Shown here: positions 37,402 to 46,417 of the stretch, piece by piece
Position numbering within the stretch: position 1 is the stretch's first letter
Layout of the letters: each line of letters opens with the position of its first letter
NCBI GenBank assembly: GCA_002633275.1
Contig: NWBO01000158.1
Coordinates: forward strand, 310,001-374,000
Direction: 5' to 3'
Origin: Bacteroidales bacterium Phil12
Lineage (GTDB): Bacteria; Bacteroidota; Bacteroidia; Bacteroidales; P3
DNA: 64,000 nt
Made by a program: the position numbers and the translations under genes
The notes under the pieces: model-generated
What the model was told of the DNA's origin: nothing
Databases searched by the model: none
What the model saw: the letters and a program-made list of their open reading frames with translations, nothing else

Positions 37402-38457
37402 ATGAAAAAATCAATTTTCTTCATTTTATTAAGCAGTTTTGCTTTAACATCGTTTTCGCAAGTTGAAAAAATTAACGAAAAAACATATATTTTGCCTGAT
37501 GCAATTTCTTCGCAAGGCTGTATTCCTTTTGAAGGTAATGATAGTATAGAGATAGAGATTGGAAATTATATTTGGTGGCCATTTTGGGTTGATAATTTTG
37601 AAACTTTTGAGTCTAATGATTTAGCACAGTTGTTTCATACAGATGATTCTTTGGAAATAATTGGTGTTGCAGGCTATATGGCTGTATCTTTTAAAGCACT
37701 TACAATGAATAATTATTTGGGTATAGCCGATTCGTCTTTTAATATATTAGAAGAAAAAGTTTTGTCAGATATTTTACAGAAAAATGGAAATATGATGCCT
37801 TATTATGAATTGATATTTGACAATCCTGTAACAGTTATCGGAGATTTCTATGTGAGGACAGATTTTGCAAGACCTCCTTACTATATGAAGAATGGAGAGG
37901 TTCATAAAGATACTGCATACGAAACAAAATACAATTGGAATGAGTCTTATTCCAATTTGTTTGAATTTCATGGACAAGAAATTTGTTTGCGTCTTATTAG
38001 GACTGATGAACGATGCGATAGACAGACCGTTATGACTGCTAATATGAGCCTATTGGCAGATGTTCACTATATAGATGATTTTGTTGAAACTTATGAAAAT
38101 AATTGGACGAACTATTATGATAGTTTACCGGAAAGTATGAAATCTGAAGTACATGGACTTTATCTTTTCCCTCTTATTGGCGAGGACGAAGAAGATACTG
38201 TTTCTTCTGTTGCAAGTGTAGAGGTTGAAAATTACACCTACGTTTTTCCTAATCCTGCAAGCGAGAATATTACGGTGCAAAGTTCATTCAAAATTCATGG
38301 TATAGAAATATTTAATGAGCAAGGACAAAAAATTCTTACAACAAATTCGAATGGTTATAACACTTCAATAGATGTTTCTTCGTATCCTAAAGGAACATAT
38401 ATCGTTAAAATAATGACCAAATCAGGGACGACAAACAAGAAAATCATTGTTCAATAA
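37402..38457 (+). CDS. Type IX secretion cargo with C-terminal sorting domain
   Basis: The 351-residue protein has a signal peptide (MKKSIFFILLSSFALTSFSQ). The last 75 residues form a type A T9SS sorting domain: YVFPNPASENITVQ, GIEIFNEQGQKIL, IDVSSYPKGTYIVKI and a basic end, KKIIVQ. The middle has no domain I recognise; it includes IWWPFWVDNFE and an acidic GEDEEDTVSS linker before the sorting domain. The T9SS would export it and attach it to the cell surface. This fits the porW gene at 43.6-46.4 kb. The gene is AT-rich and follows an unknown secreted protein. Confidence 0.85.
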   Translation: MKKSIFFILLSSFALTSFSQVEKINEKTYILPDAISSQGCIPFEGNDSIEIEIGNYIWWPFWVDNFETFESNDLAQLFHTDDSLEIIGVAGYMAVSFKALTMNNYLGIADSSFNILEEKVLSDILQKNGNMMPYYELIFDNPVTVIGDFYVRTDFARPPYYMKNGEVHKDTAYETKYNWNESYSNLFEFHGQEICLRLIRTDERCDRQTVMTANMSLLADVHYIDDFVETYENNWTNYYDSLPESMKSEVHGLYLFPLIGEDEEDTVSSVASVEVENYTYVFPNPASENITVQSSFKIHGIEIFNEQGQKILTTNSNGYNTSIDVSSYPKGTYIVKIMTKSGTTNKKIIVQ

Positions 38458-38491
38458 AACCACACACAAGAATAGAAAATCGTGAAAATAG

Positions 38492-38575
38492 TGTCTCACA
38501 TTATTTTTCTAATGTGAGACACTATTTTATTAATGTGAGTGATTATTTTATTAGTGTTTAACACTAATTTTACAA
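38492..38575. repeat. 21-bp-period word array, 4 units, with a 19-bp hairpin
   Basis: Units start at 38492 (TGTCTCACAT), 38513 (TGTGAGACAC), 38534 (TGTGAGTGAT) and 38555 (TGTTTAACAC). The first two words are reverse complements, so 38485-38503 and 38510-38528 pair perfectly over 19 bp with a 6-nt loop; this is the probable terminator of the cargo gene. Confidence 0.82.
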
Positions 38576-38656
38576 AAACACTTAAAAATTTTGTGAGAAT
38601 TACATATTAAATTCTATATATAACAATAAAACAAGCCACAATTACAAAAAATATAT

Positions 38657-38664
38657 TATTTTTG
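38657..38664 (+). promoter_or_regulatory. -7 box of the BatA/VWA gene
   Basis: TATTTTTG matches TAnnTTTG, 23 bases before the ATG. No clear -33 element is seen. Confidence 0.5.
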
Positions 38665-38687
38665 CGAAAGTTTTCAAAAGGATAAAT

Positions 38688-40736
38688 ATGGGCTTTTTAC
38701 ATCCTTGGTTTTTGTTATTGAGTTTGGCCGTAATAATTCCGATAGCCATACACTTGTTTAATTTTCACAGATTTAAACAAGTGCTATTTACTAATGTCAA
38801 ATTCCTTCAAAACATCGCCATTGAAAACAAGAAACAAAACAAATTGCTTGAACGATTGCTATTGCTTGTTCGGTGTTTGGCAATAATTTTCATATCGCTT
38901 TTATTTGCTCAACCCTATATCAAAAATCCTGACAACCGTTTGGCAAAAGACGGCGGCAACGCTGTAGTTTTAATTGTCGATAACTCTTTTTCCATGCAGA
39001 ATATTTCCTCTATGGGTTCGCTTTTGGAAAACGCCAAACTCAATGCACAGGAAATTCTTGACGAATACTCCGATAACGATGTGTTTTGTTTGATTACCAC
39101 TGACTTGGAAGGAAAGCATAAACACTTTGTTACGAAAAACACAATCACTGAATTTTTGAAAGACATAGAGATTTCATCTTCCTCTCGCCACTATTCGGAA
39201 CTCATAAATACGGCACATCATCTTTTAAGCCTGAGAAACGAAGAATCGAAACGTGTGTTCTTTATATCGGATTATCAAAAGACAAATTTCGATATTGCAA
39301 ACATCAAACAGGATTCATTGATTAAAGACGTGTTTCTACCTTTGGAGATTAACAATATCAACAATGTTTATGTGGATTCGCTATCCATTGGCAAGAATAT
39401 ATTCCTAAAAGGGCAGAAAGTTGATTTGAAAATTCACATAACTAACGCAAGCGAACAGGATATAGAAAAGCAGACAGTAAAACTATTTATCGATGACAAA
39501 CAACAAAGCATTGCAACGTGCGACATTAAAGCCAATTCATCGATTGAAATACCTATGAGTTTCGTTCTTAAAAAAAGCGGAACAATTCGTGGAAAAATTC
39601 ATATAATAGATAATCCCGTTGTTTATGATGATGATTTCTTTTTCACAATAGATGCAGGCGAAAAAATAAAGGCTTTATGTATCAACGGCAAGAGTGAAAA
39701 CAAATATTTGAATAAATTATTCGCTAATTCTTCGGAAGTAGAAATGACGAATATGTCTCAAAACGCTATTGATTTTGCAGAATTTACCAAACACAGTGTT
39801 ATAATCCTTAACGAATTGAATGATATTTCTTCGGGACTTGCCAATGAACTTAAAAATTTCAGACAAAAAGGAGCAAACATAGTAATTATCCCTTCGGAAA
39901 ATATAGATATAACTTCTTACAATGCTGCAATGCAGACGCTTAATTTACCTATTTGGGAAAGAGTTATTGCAAAGAATGTCAAGGTTAAAACAATTGATGC
40001 TAACAATAAACTATTCAAAAACGTCTTTTCTCAAACTACGGACAATATGGAGATGCCGCAGGTAAAGAAGTATTACAAAATTTCGACATCATCTTCTGCC
40101 AAGCAAGACATTCTAACATTGGCAAACAACGATGCTTTTTTCGTTGAAAGCAGTAAGAATGGCTCCGATGTGTTTTTATTCGCCACGCCTTTGAATGATA
40201 AATGGACGGATTTCGTTTCTCAAAGCATTTTCGTACCTATAATGTGGAATATGGTTTTGTATTCAACCGTTTTGCCGCCAAGTTTTGTGGCTATGAATAG
40301 CAATGAGTTCATCGATATTTCTATACTCGACACTGACAAGAAAGCGGAATATATCAAACTGAAAAACAAAGAAAACAACAGCGAAATCATTCCTCAAATG
40401 CAAGCGATAGGAAATAGATACGGCTTTTTCTTACATAACCAGATTAAACACGCAGGCTTTTACGACATTGTCTCAAATAACAAAACAATAGGCTGCATTG
40501 CGATGAATTACCCTCGCTTAGAATCTAATTTGACGTTTATGAACGCAAGCGAAATCAATAAAGAATTGAAGAAAACGGGCTACGACAATTATAGTGTATT
40601 TAACGACAAAAAAATGATAACGAGTTATTTTGCTCAAAGCGACAAAGGATTTGATTTTACGACTTGGTTGCTCGTTCTTATCATACTTGCGTCGGGTACA
40701 GAGAGTTTTATTATTTATAAATTAAAGAGTAAATAA
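38688..40736 (+). CDS. BatA-domain membrane protein with a von Willebrand factor A domain
   Basis: The 682-residue protein begins with the BatA N-terminal signature: MGFLHPWFLLLSLAVIIPIAIHLF, then two membrane segments and a basic stretch. The VWA domain follows, with a MIDAS motif in IVDNSFSM (DxSxS). A beta-sandwich middle (about 220-320) precedes a region with ALCINGKSENKYL (about 330-480), and the last helix is WLLVLIILASGTESFIIYKL. Homologues (often paired with DUF4159 proteins) occur across Bacteroidota; the role is unclear, perhaps in envelope complexes together with MoxR ATPases. No MoxR gene is nearby. Confidence 0.82.
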   Translation: MGFLHPWFLLLSLAVIIPIAIHLFNFHRFKQVLFTNVKFLQNIAIENKKQNKLLERLLLLVRCLAIIFISLLFAQPYIKNPDNRLAKDGGNAVVLIVDNSFSMQNISSMGSLLENAKLNAQEILDEYSDNDVFCLITTDLEGKHKHFVTKNTITEFLKDIEISSSSRHYSELINTAHHLLSLRNEESKRVFFISDYQKTNFDIANIKQDSLIKDVFLPLEINNINNVYVDSLSIGKNIFLKGQKVDLKIHITNASEQDIEKQTVKLFIDDKQQSIATCDIKANSSIEIPMSFVLKKSGTIRGKIHIIDNPVVYDDDFFFTIDAGEKIKALCINGKSENKYLNKLFANSSEVEMTNMSQNAIDFAEFTKHSVIILNELNDISSGLANELKNFRQKGANIVIIPSENIDITSYNAAMQTLNLPIWERVIAKNVKVKTIDANNKLFKNVFSQTTDNMEMPQVKKYYKISTSSSAKQDILTLANNDAFFVESSKNGSDVFLFATPLNDKWTDFVSQSIFVPIMWNMVLYSTVLPPSFVAMNSNEFIDISILDTDKKAEYIKLKNKENNSEIIPQMQAIGNRYGFFLHNQIKHAGFYDIVSNNKTIGCIAMNYPRLESNLTFMNASEINKELKKTGYDNYSVFNDKKMITSYFAQSDKGFDFTTWLLVLIILASGTESFIIYKLKSK

Positions 40737-40741
40737 ATTTT

Positions 40742-40825
40742 TATTAGACATTAGAAAATTAGTGTTAAACATTAATAAAATAATATTAAACACCAATAAA
40801 TTTTTATTAAACACCGGTAAGATAT
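40742..40825. repeat. 21-bp-period word array, 4 units, directly upstream of a gene start
   Basis: Units start at 40742 (TATTAGACAT), 40763 (TGTTAAACAT), 40784 (TATTAAACAC) and 40805 (TATTAAACAC), ending 9 bases before the DUF3078 ATG at 40834. Read in frame with that gene it would give heptads such as LNTNKFL, which I take as accidental. Confidence 0.78.
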
Positions 40826-40833
40826 TAACGCAG

Positions 40834-41721
40834 ATGAAAAAAATACTTTTAATATTATTGACTACGATAACATTTACTGCCTTTGCAACGGAAAGTGATT
40901 CAACGGCTGTAACACAAAAACCTAAACATTGGACTGTCAAAAACGATATGATGCTTACTTTTGAGCAGCAACAGACCAAAAATTGGTCTGCCGGTGGTTA
41001 TTCGAGTGTTACTTTCGGCGGTTTATTCAAAGGATTTTACAACTACAAGTACGACAAACATAAGGTAGATAACACCGTTGAGGTAGCATACGGCCGCACA
41101 CGGCAAGATATTTGTGGTAAAGGTATTTGGGATAAGGAAAACGAATGGATAAAATCCGAAGACAGAATTGAAATAAACTCTATCTATGGTTATCAAGCCG
41201 TAGGTTTTTGGAACTACTCGTCTTTGATTAATATAAAATCTCAGTTTGACAATGGTTATTCCAAGGACGACAGAGAAAATCCCATTTCTGCCGGACTATC
41301 TCCTGTTGTTATGACAACTTCTGTTGGTTTGGAATACAAAAAATCTTATTTCTCAACCTTGTTTTCTTGTCTTACGGGCAAAACAACTTATTGTTTGGAC
41401 AAAAGACGCTCCATTCACGAAGCCGTATTTGGTAAAGATGACTGGGATAGAACCTGGAAATTATCTCTTGGTTCGTACATCAAAGTATTCTATCAGAGAG
41501 ACGTCATGAAGAACATCAATATATTGGCTAAGTTGGACTTATTTTATGATTACAAAAAGCCTTTGATAGATACGGACATCACAACGGAGATATTTGTAAG
41601 TATGAAGATAAGTAAATACCTAAACACTTTTATAAGCATTCAAGCAGCAATAGACAAAGATTTCTCAACGGCAATACAATACAAAGAACGTTTCGGTATA
41701 TCCATTCCGATAAATTTCTAA
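40834..41721 (+). CDS. DUF3078 outer-membrane-associated protein
   Basis: From the ATG at 40834 the 295-residue product has a signal peptide (MKKILLILLTTITFTAFAT). The mature part has the DUF3078 look: WTVKNDMMLTFEQQQTKNWSAGG, then YNYKYDKHKVDNTVEVAYGRTRQ and alternating amphipathic strands ending FGISIPINF with a terminal Phe. This suggests a small outer-membrane beta barrel. No enzyme motif is seen. An in-frame upstream ATG would only translate the repeat array, so the signal-peptide start is preferred. A terminator follows. Confidence 0.78.
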   Translation: MKKILLILLTTITFTAFATESDSTAVTQKPKHWTVKNDMMLTFEQQQTKNWSAGGYSSVTFGGLFKGFYNYKYDKHKVDNTVEVAYGRTRQDICGKGIWDKENEWIKSEDRIEINSIYGYQAVGFWNYSSLINIKSQFDNGYSKDDRENPISAGLSPVVMTTSVGLEYKKSYFSTLFSCLTGKTTYCLDKRRSIHEAVFGKDDWDRTWKLSLGSYIKVFYQRDVMKNINILAKLDLFYDYKKPLIDTDITTEIFVSMKISKYLNTFISIQAAIDKDFSTAIQYKERFGISIPINF

Positions 41722-41803
41722 AAAATAAATACGTTAAAGATTGTTGAGAAGTAACAATGGGTGGTCTTTGTTGTTCGTGTTATAAGAATACAGTAGCAAA
41801 TAA

Positions 41804-41836
41804 AAAAGCGGTAATGATTAATCCATTGCCGCTTTT
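41804..41836 (+). terminator. Intrinsic terminator after the DUF3078 gene
   Basis: AAAAGCGGTAATG (41804-41816) pairs with CATTGCCGCTTTT (41824-41836, one G-U pair), with T-rich sequence on both strands. It may serve both the DUF3078 gene and the convergent CoA-transferase gene. Confidence 0.78.
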
Positions 41837-41895
41837 ATTGTTATTGATAAATTCATTGCTTTATTAGAGCCATGAATTATAAATATGAACAAAAC

Positions 41896-42555
41896 TTATT
41901 GTAACATAGGTTTCAAATCTTTTGATATGATTAATTTTGCTTCTGTTGCTTCTTGTACTTGTTCTACCGTAAATTCAGGATTTAACTCTGTCAAGACTAT
42001 ACCTTCTTTTGTTATTTCCATAACACCCATTTCGGTGATAATCATATTGACTTTTCCTTCTGCTGTTAAAGGTAAAGTGCATTTTTTTAATATTTTTGGA
42101 TTACCTTTTGCAGTATGTTCCATTGTTAGGATAATTTTCTTTGCACCTTCAAGCAAATCCATTGCTCCGCCCATTCCTGGAACTTTTTTACCGGGTATCA
42201 TCCAATTGGCAAGATTACCTTTCTCATCTACTTGCAACGCACCTAAGATACTTGCATCAACATGTCCTCCACGAATAATTGCAAAAGATGTTGCAGAATC
42301 AAAAGTGGCAGCACCTTCCATTGGTGTTATATATTGACCGCCTGCATTTATCCATTCTCCGTCTTCTTTACCTTCTTCCGGTGCAGGTCCCATACCTACC
42401 ATACCATTTTCTGCTTGTAACAAAACTTTAACGCCGGGTTTCAAATAATTAGGAATCATTCCGGGGATTCCAATACCCAAATTAACTACATCGCCGTCCT
42501 TTAATTCTAAGGCCGCACGTTTGGCGATTGTAACTTTAATTTGTTGTTTATCCAT
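41896..42555 (-). CDS. 3-oxoacid CoA-transferase, subunit B
   Basis: The 219-residue protein is a complete beta subunit: AKRAALELKDGDVVNLGIGIPGMIPNYL, then the catalytic glutamate in LQAENGMVGMGP, GGHVDASILGALQVDEKGNLANWMIPG and GMGGAMDLLEGAKKII. With an alpha subunit it moves CoA between succinate or acetate and acetoacetate or butyrate. The alpha subunit gene, normally immediately upstream, is absent; the upstream neighbour is an unrelated lipoprotein. Either the alpha subunit is elsewhere or this copy is a leftover. Confidence 0.93.
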   Translation of the reverse strand: MDKQQIKVTIAKRAALELKDGDVVNLGIGIPGMIPNYLKPGVKVLLQAENGMVGMGPAPEEGKEDGEWINAGGQYITPMEGAATFDSATSFAIIRGGHVDASILGALQVDEKGNLANWMIPGKKVPGMGGAMDLLEGAKKIILTMEHTAKGNPKILKKCTLPLTAEGKVNMIITEMGVMEITKEGIVLTELNPEFTVEQVQEATEAKLIISKDLKPMLQ

Positions 42556-42639
42556 GATTTATTTTATTTTAATTATTACTCAACTATTATTTCGCGGATT
42601 ATTTCCAAAATTTTATATAACCATCTTATTTCTCATCAT

Positions 42640-43122
42640 TTACTTAAAATCGTAATCGTCTTGAATGGCTTTACCATTATCAAGAGAACCATCGTATCTT
42701 ACAAAAGTATGCAAAGCACCATTAATATCGTCCATATAACACAAGGAGTCATGCCTAATATATTGTATAATGTACGTTCTTTCTTGTAATTTGTAATCTT
42801 TAATGATTAGAGTATCTCCGTGCAATGTATAATGACCTATTCTGCTTCTACGAATATAAGGTTTATCCTGCGTTGAATCGTAGATAAAATTAACCGATTT
42901 ATATTCCCTTTTATCAAAAATATAGTTATATGGAGCAAATTCTATATATCCCATCAAATCAGCTTCGGTGGCACCTTCCGTATTAAGTATTTCAATATTG
43001 CGCCACTTTCCTCTTATTAAATCACCATCTTGTTCATCAAAATTCTTCTCACAACTAATCATTGTAACGGTAGGTATAGCAAGAACCAATGCTATCAAGA
43101 TGTTTGTCAATTTGTTTTTCAT
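42640..43122 (-). CDS. Lipocalin-like lipoprotein of unknown function
   Basis: The 160-residue protein has a lipoprotein signal (MKNKLTNILIALVLAIPTVTMISC; Cys after MIS). The mature part begins EKNFDEQDGDLIRGKWRNIEIL, followed by antiparallel strands (IEFAPYNYIFDKREYKSVNF, GHYTLHGDTLIIKDYKLQERTYII), the pattern of small lipocalin-like proteins that bind hydrophobic ligands. It is 2 bases from the 4-TM protein gene in the porW operon, so a link to secretion or envelope biogenesis is possible. Confidence 0.72.
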   Translation of the reverse strand: MKNKLTNILIALVLAIPTVTMISCEKNFDEQDGDLIRGKWRNIEILNTEGATEADLMGYIEFAPYNYIFDKREYKSVNFIYDSTQDKPYIRRSRIGHYTLHGDTLIIKDYKLQERTYIIQYIRHDSLCYMDDINGALHTFVRYDGSLDNGKAIQDDYDFK

Positions 43123-43124
43123 CT

Positions 43125-43529
43125 TTATTTATTTTTATTGTCTTCGTTATTTTTCCTTACAAGTTGTAACGTTGTTATTGAGTCAAATACCAAATAAACA
43201 ACATATAACGCCAAATAAGCAAATGCAAATTTAGTGTTTTTTTCTAAACCCGCCAACAAAACAACAGCAAAAATTAAAGCATATATCAATAATTTTCCTA
43301 TTTTAGAGACCATATACGCTTGTTCAAATCTTAGCAACTTACGTTTCGGTGCATAATACAAAAACGCCCAAAACAAAAGTGTAACAATATAATATACTGC
43401 CACATAATATGGTACATTACGTATGTAATCAGGCTTTACAAACAACCATAACAACATATCCACAAAACATACTGCAATTGAAAAAAACGTAAGTTTTTGC
43501 AAATAACTTAAAAAAGGATTCTTTATCAT
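43125..43529 (-). CDS. Small four-helix membrane protein of unknown function
   Basis: The 134-residue protein has four hydrophobic segments: LTFFSIAVCFVDMLLWLF, VAVYYIVTLLFWAFLYY, LLIYALIFAVVLLAGL and FAFAYLALYVVYLVFDS, separated by short charged loops (APKRKLLRFEQ) and ending in a basic/acidic tail. The size recalls ATP-synthase-I-like proteins, but no ATP synthase genes are nearby. It lies between porW and the lipocalin-like gene, with short gaps on both sides. Confidence 0.7.
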   Translation of the reverse strand: MIKNPFLSYLQKLTFFSIAVCFVDMLLWLFVKPDYIRNVPYYVAVYYIVTLLFWAFLYYAPKRKLLRFEQAYMVSKIGKLLIYALIFAVVLLAGLEKNTKFAFAYLALYVVYLVFDSITTLQLVRKNNEDNKNK

Positions 43530-43566
43530 TTCTTTTAATATTTATTTCTTTTATTCTATTATTATT

Positions 43567-46353
43567 TTATTTGTTTTCTTCTTCCCTATTTTCCAAATAC
43601 ATTATGCGGAAAAATTTCATATAAGCATCGATATTTCTTTTTGAATAAAAAGTAGCATAATTTTGCATACTAATGATAAAACATTTATAGTAGGAAGAAT
43701 TCATTACCGTAAATAAACTATCATTACGTATAGAATCATAGTATGCAAAGGCTTCATCACGATTGCTAAACTTCTTGACATTTAATATTTGATATGTAGA
43801 TGTAAACAAATTAGCACTGACACTCAAAGACAAGTCCTCAAACTTTTCTTTATTAAACTCCGTAATTTTTTCTTTCAAGTAATCCGCATCAAATTTAGAA
43901 TCATCTGCCAAAAGAATAAAGTAGTGCATACCGTCTTTATACTTATACACAAGACTTTCTGCATCTAAAATATCATCAGTATTAACCCTATTAACCTCAA
44001 CGCTATCCTTGATAGCCTCCACTACTTGCTCTGCAACATTATTAGTGCTGTTTTTCAAAGAATCTTCCCTTGCCTTGTTGTATTTGATGTCAAAGTCTTT
44101 AAGATTATAGTTGGAAGACAAATATTGCAATTGTTTTTCTATAACAGGTGAGACTTCCGCTGTCGGGTGATTGAAAATAATCATATTAAGATTGTCTGCC
44201 AAAGAATCAACTCCATATAATTTTCCTTTTGCAAGAGCAATAACATATTTAAGTCTCGGAATATATGCTCCTGTCTTAATGCTATCTATTGCAGTATTGG
44301 CAGCATTTATCGCACTTTGAAATTCATTATTAGCATAATAATTATATGCTTGTGCATACATAGTTTCTTGATGAGCAATACCTTCTTTATCGCTATCCCA
44401 AAACGAAGGATTTTGCAACATCATCGCAAACTCGCTTTCGGGATATTCTTTCAAAATCTTGTTTTTATAATAATTCGATGAAGGATAATCTCCCAAAATA
44501 TCATACTCCTTATATAAATGATAAGATGACGGCAAAACATTTGCATGTGCCGGATAGCGTTTATGCAAGTCCAAAAACGTTTCAACAGATTTCTTCATAT
44601 TGTTTATACCTTGCCAAAGAATATAGCCTGCTTCCAACAAAGCATCGGCAATCTGTGCGTTAGCAGTGTCTTTTGCCCCTTGCGTATAAGGAATGTCTTT
44701 GGTATAATATTCTCTTTTGTCGGGAGTAAGGTTACTATTCGCAGTTTTACTTGTTTCACTTTGAGTACTATCCTCTGAGTTTTCTTCCGCAACTTCTTCT
44801 TCGTCAAAACCTATCTTTTCCTTTTGTTCCAAACGCCAATTGTCCTCCAACTCTCTTTTACCCCACACTCTTTCAAATTCAATCTTGCCTGCCTGAACCG
44901 TTGTAGGGTTGTAAAAATAAAACGATGATTGTTTATTATTCAAATTACCCATCGAAAAATTATTGATTTGGCTATTTCTTTGTGCAATGGCTTTTTTCAA
45001 TTCTTCTTGTGCTTTTTTCTTCTGCTGTTCATACTGATAGGCTGCTATCCACTTATCTATTTTTTCGTTAAGTTCAGCTTCGCTCAATTCACTTAACGCC
45101 AAAAGAGAATCCCAACGGTCAATAGTATTAAGGTTCTTAACCAAAGAAGTCAAAACCTTTTGTCTGTCATCTATACGTTTGAAATCGGGGTGAGCCTTAT
45201 CCATCAAAGTCAATGCAGTATCGTAATACATACACGCTTTTTGGTATTGCTGCAAATCATCATAATAAACATCGGCAGCACGTATGGCAGAAGCTATTTT
45301 TTGAGTGGTATTGTTTTTTGAAGAAGTAACACTCTGCTCCCATTTCTTACATGCAATGTCCAAACTCTTGTTTCTATAATAGATTTCTCCGATAGCATAA
45401 TAAATTTGGTCTTGATAATCGCTATTTACCTCCTTATCCAACATTTCTTCCAAATCGGAAATAACTTTTATACTTCTTCTGTCGCCACTTTCAAAGCAAA
45501 GAGCCTGATTAAGTTTGGAAACAAATTGCATATTGTAGTCTTTGGCTTTGCGATATGAGGTTTGGAAACATTTATAAGCCTGTTCATATTCTTGGTTATT
45601 CAAATAAATTTGTCCTTCAATGAATTTAATACGAACATCTTCTTTATTCAAAAACAAATGTTTTTTTCTTAGTCCGAATTTCTCCGTTGCCGCCATTTCC
45701 CTACCTGCCGCAATATCGTTTTCTGCCCAAACGGTGTAAAGAAAAGACTTTAACTTCTTAGGTGCTTGTTTGGAATCTATTGCCTTTTGTACTTCCTTCA
45801 AAACAATCTCACTTTCCGAAGTTTTCTTTTGTTTTGTATAAGTCAGAGCCAACCAAATCATAGGTTCATAAACACTTGATGTCTTCTTCCAATTGGCAAT
45901 AACATATTTGAAACTTGCTTCCGCTCCTATGAAATCTCTATTCATCAAACACGATTTACCAATAAGCAAATACGCATCATCTATCTCGGGATTTTTCTCC
46001 ACTCCGTTGAAACGCATAGAATGTTTCTTGATAACCTTACTTGCTTTTTCTATTGAGCGGGTGGTATTGGATTTAACCATTTGAGCAGTCTTTTCGTTGG
46101 GTATTTTATACACAGGAATGATTTTAGTAAAATCGTCCTTGTAATTATTTTCTATTGTCGTGATTGCTTGTTTATAGGATTGTTGTCCATTCCATAAAGC
46201 ATTGTAATGAGCAACCATTTGATGATATTTCCTATTCTGCCACTTGTCTTTATTTGTCGAGCAAGCAACAACCACAATCATCAAACTCATACAACAAATA
46301 AGTTTGACAACACCTTTTACCCTACTCTTATTATGATTGCTTGATAAATCCAA
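43567..46353 (-). CDS. porW: Type IX secretion system lipoprotein PorW (SprE-like)
   Basis: The 928-residue protein has a lipoprotein signal (GVVKLICCMSLMIVVVAC, Cys at about residue 31) and begins its mature part with STNKDKWQNRKYHQMVAHYNALWNGQQS, characteristic of PorW/SprE. Many TPR-like helix pairs follow (about 120-420 and 590-760), then a low-complexity segment (EEVAEENSEDSTQSETSK) and a C-terminal SPOR-like region (HYFILLADDSKFDADYLKEKITEFN). PorW connects the PorLM motor and other T9SS parts. It is the first gene of a three-gene operon, and explains the sorting domain on the 37.4-kb protein. Confidence 0.88.
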   Translation of the reverse strand: MDLSSNHNKSRVKGVVKLICCMSLMIVVVACSTNKDKWQNRKYHQMVAHYNALWNGQQSYKQAITTIENNYKDDFTKIIPVYKIPNEKTAQMVKSNTTRSIEKASKVIKKHSMRFNGVEKNPEIDDAYLLIGKSCLMNRDFIGAEASFKYVIANWKKTSSVYEPMIWLALTYTKQKKTSESEIVLKEVQKAIDSKQAPKKLKSFLYTVWAENDIAAGREMAATEKFGLRKKHLFLNKEDVRIKFIEGQIYLNNQEYEQAYKCFQTSYRKAKDYNMQFVSKLNQALCFESGDRRSIKVISDLEEMLDKEVNSDYQDQIYYAIGEIYYRNKSLDIACKKWEQSVTSSKNNTTQKIASAIRAADVYYDDLQQYQKACMYYDTALTLMDKAHPDFKRIDDRQKVLTSLVKNLNTIDRWDSLLALSELSEAELNEKIDKWIAAYQYEQQKKKAQEELKKAIAQRNSQINNFSMGNLNNKQSSFYFYNPTTVQAGKIEFERVWGKRELEDNWRLEQKEKIGFDEEEVAEENSEDSTQSETSKTANSNLTPDKREYYTKDIPYTQGAKDTANAQIADALLEAGYILWQGINNMKKSVETFLDLHKRYPAHANVLPSSYHLYKEYDILGDYPSSNYYKNKILKEYPESEFAMMLQNPSFWDSDKEGIAHQETMYAQAYNYYANNEFQSAINAANTAIDSIKTGAYIPRLKYVIALAKGKLYGVDSLADNLNMIIFNHPTAEVSPVIEKQLQYLSSNYNLKDFDIKYNKAREDSLKNSTNNVAEQVVEAIKDSVEVNRVNTDDILDAESLVYKYKDGMHYFILLADDSKFDADYLKEKITEFNKEKFEDLSLSVSANLFTSTYQILNVKKFSNRDEAFAYYDSIRNDSLFTVMNSSYYKCFIISMQNYATFYSKRNIDAYMKFFRIMYLENREEENK

Positions 46354-46417
46354 ATCAATAAAGTTTTTCTTATAACGTTTTTGCAGTCCTTTTATTTTAG
46401 TTTTGACAGATAAGCTC

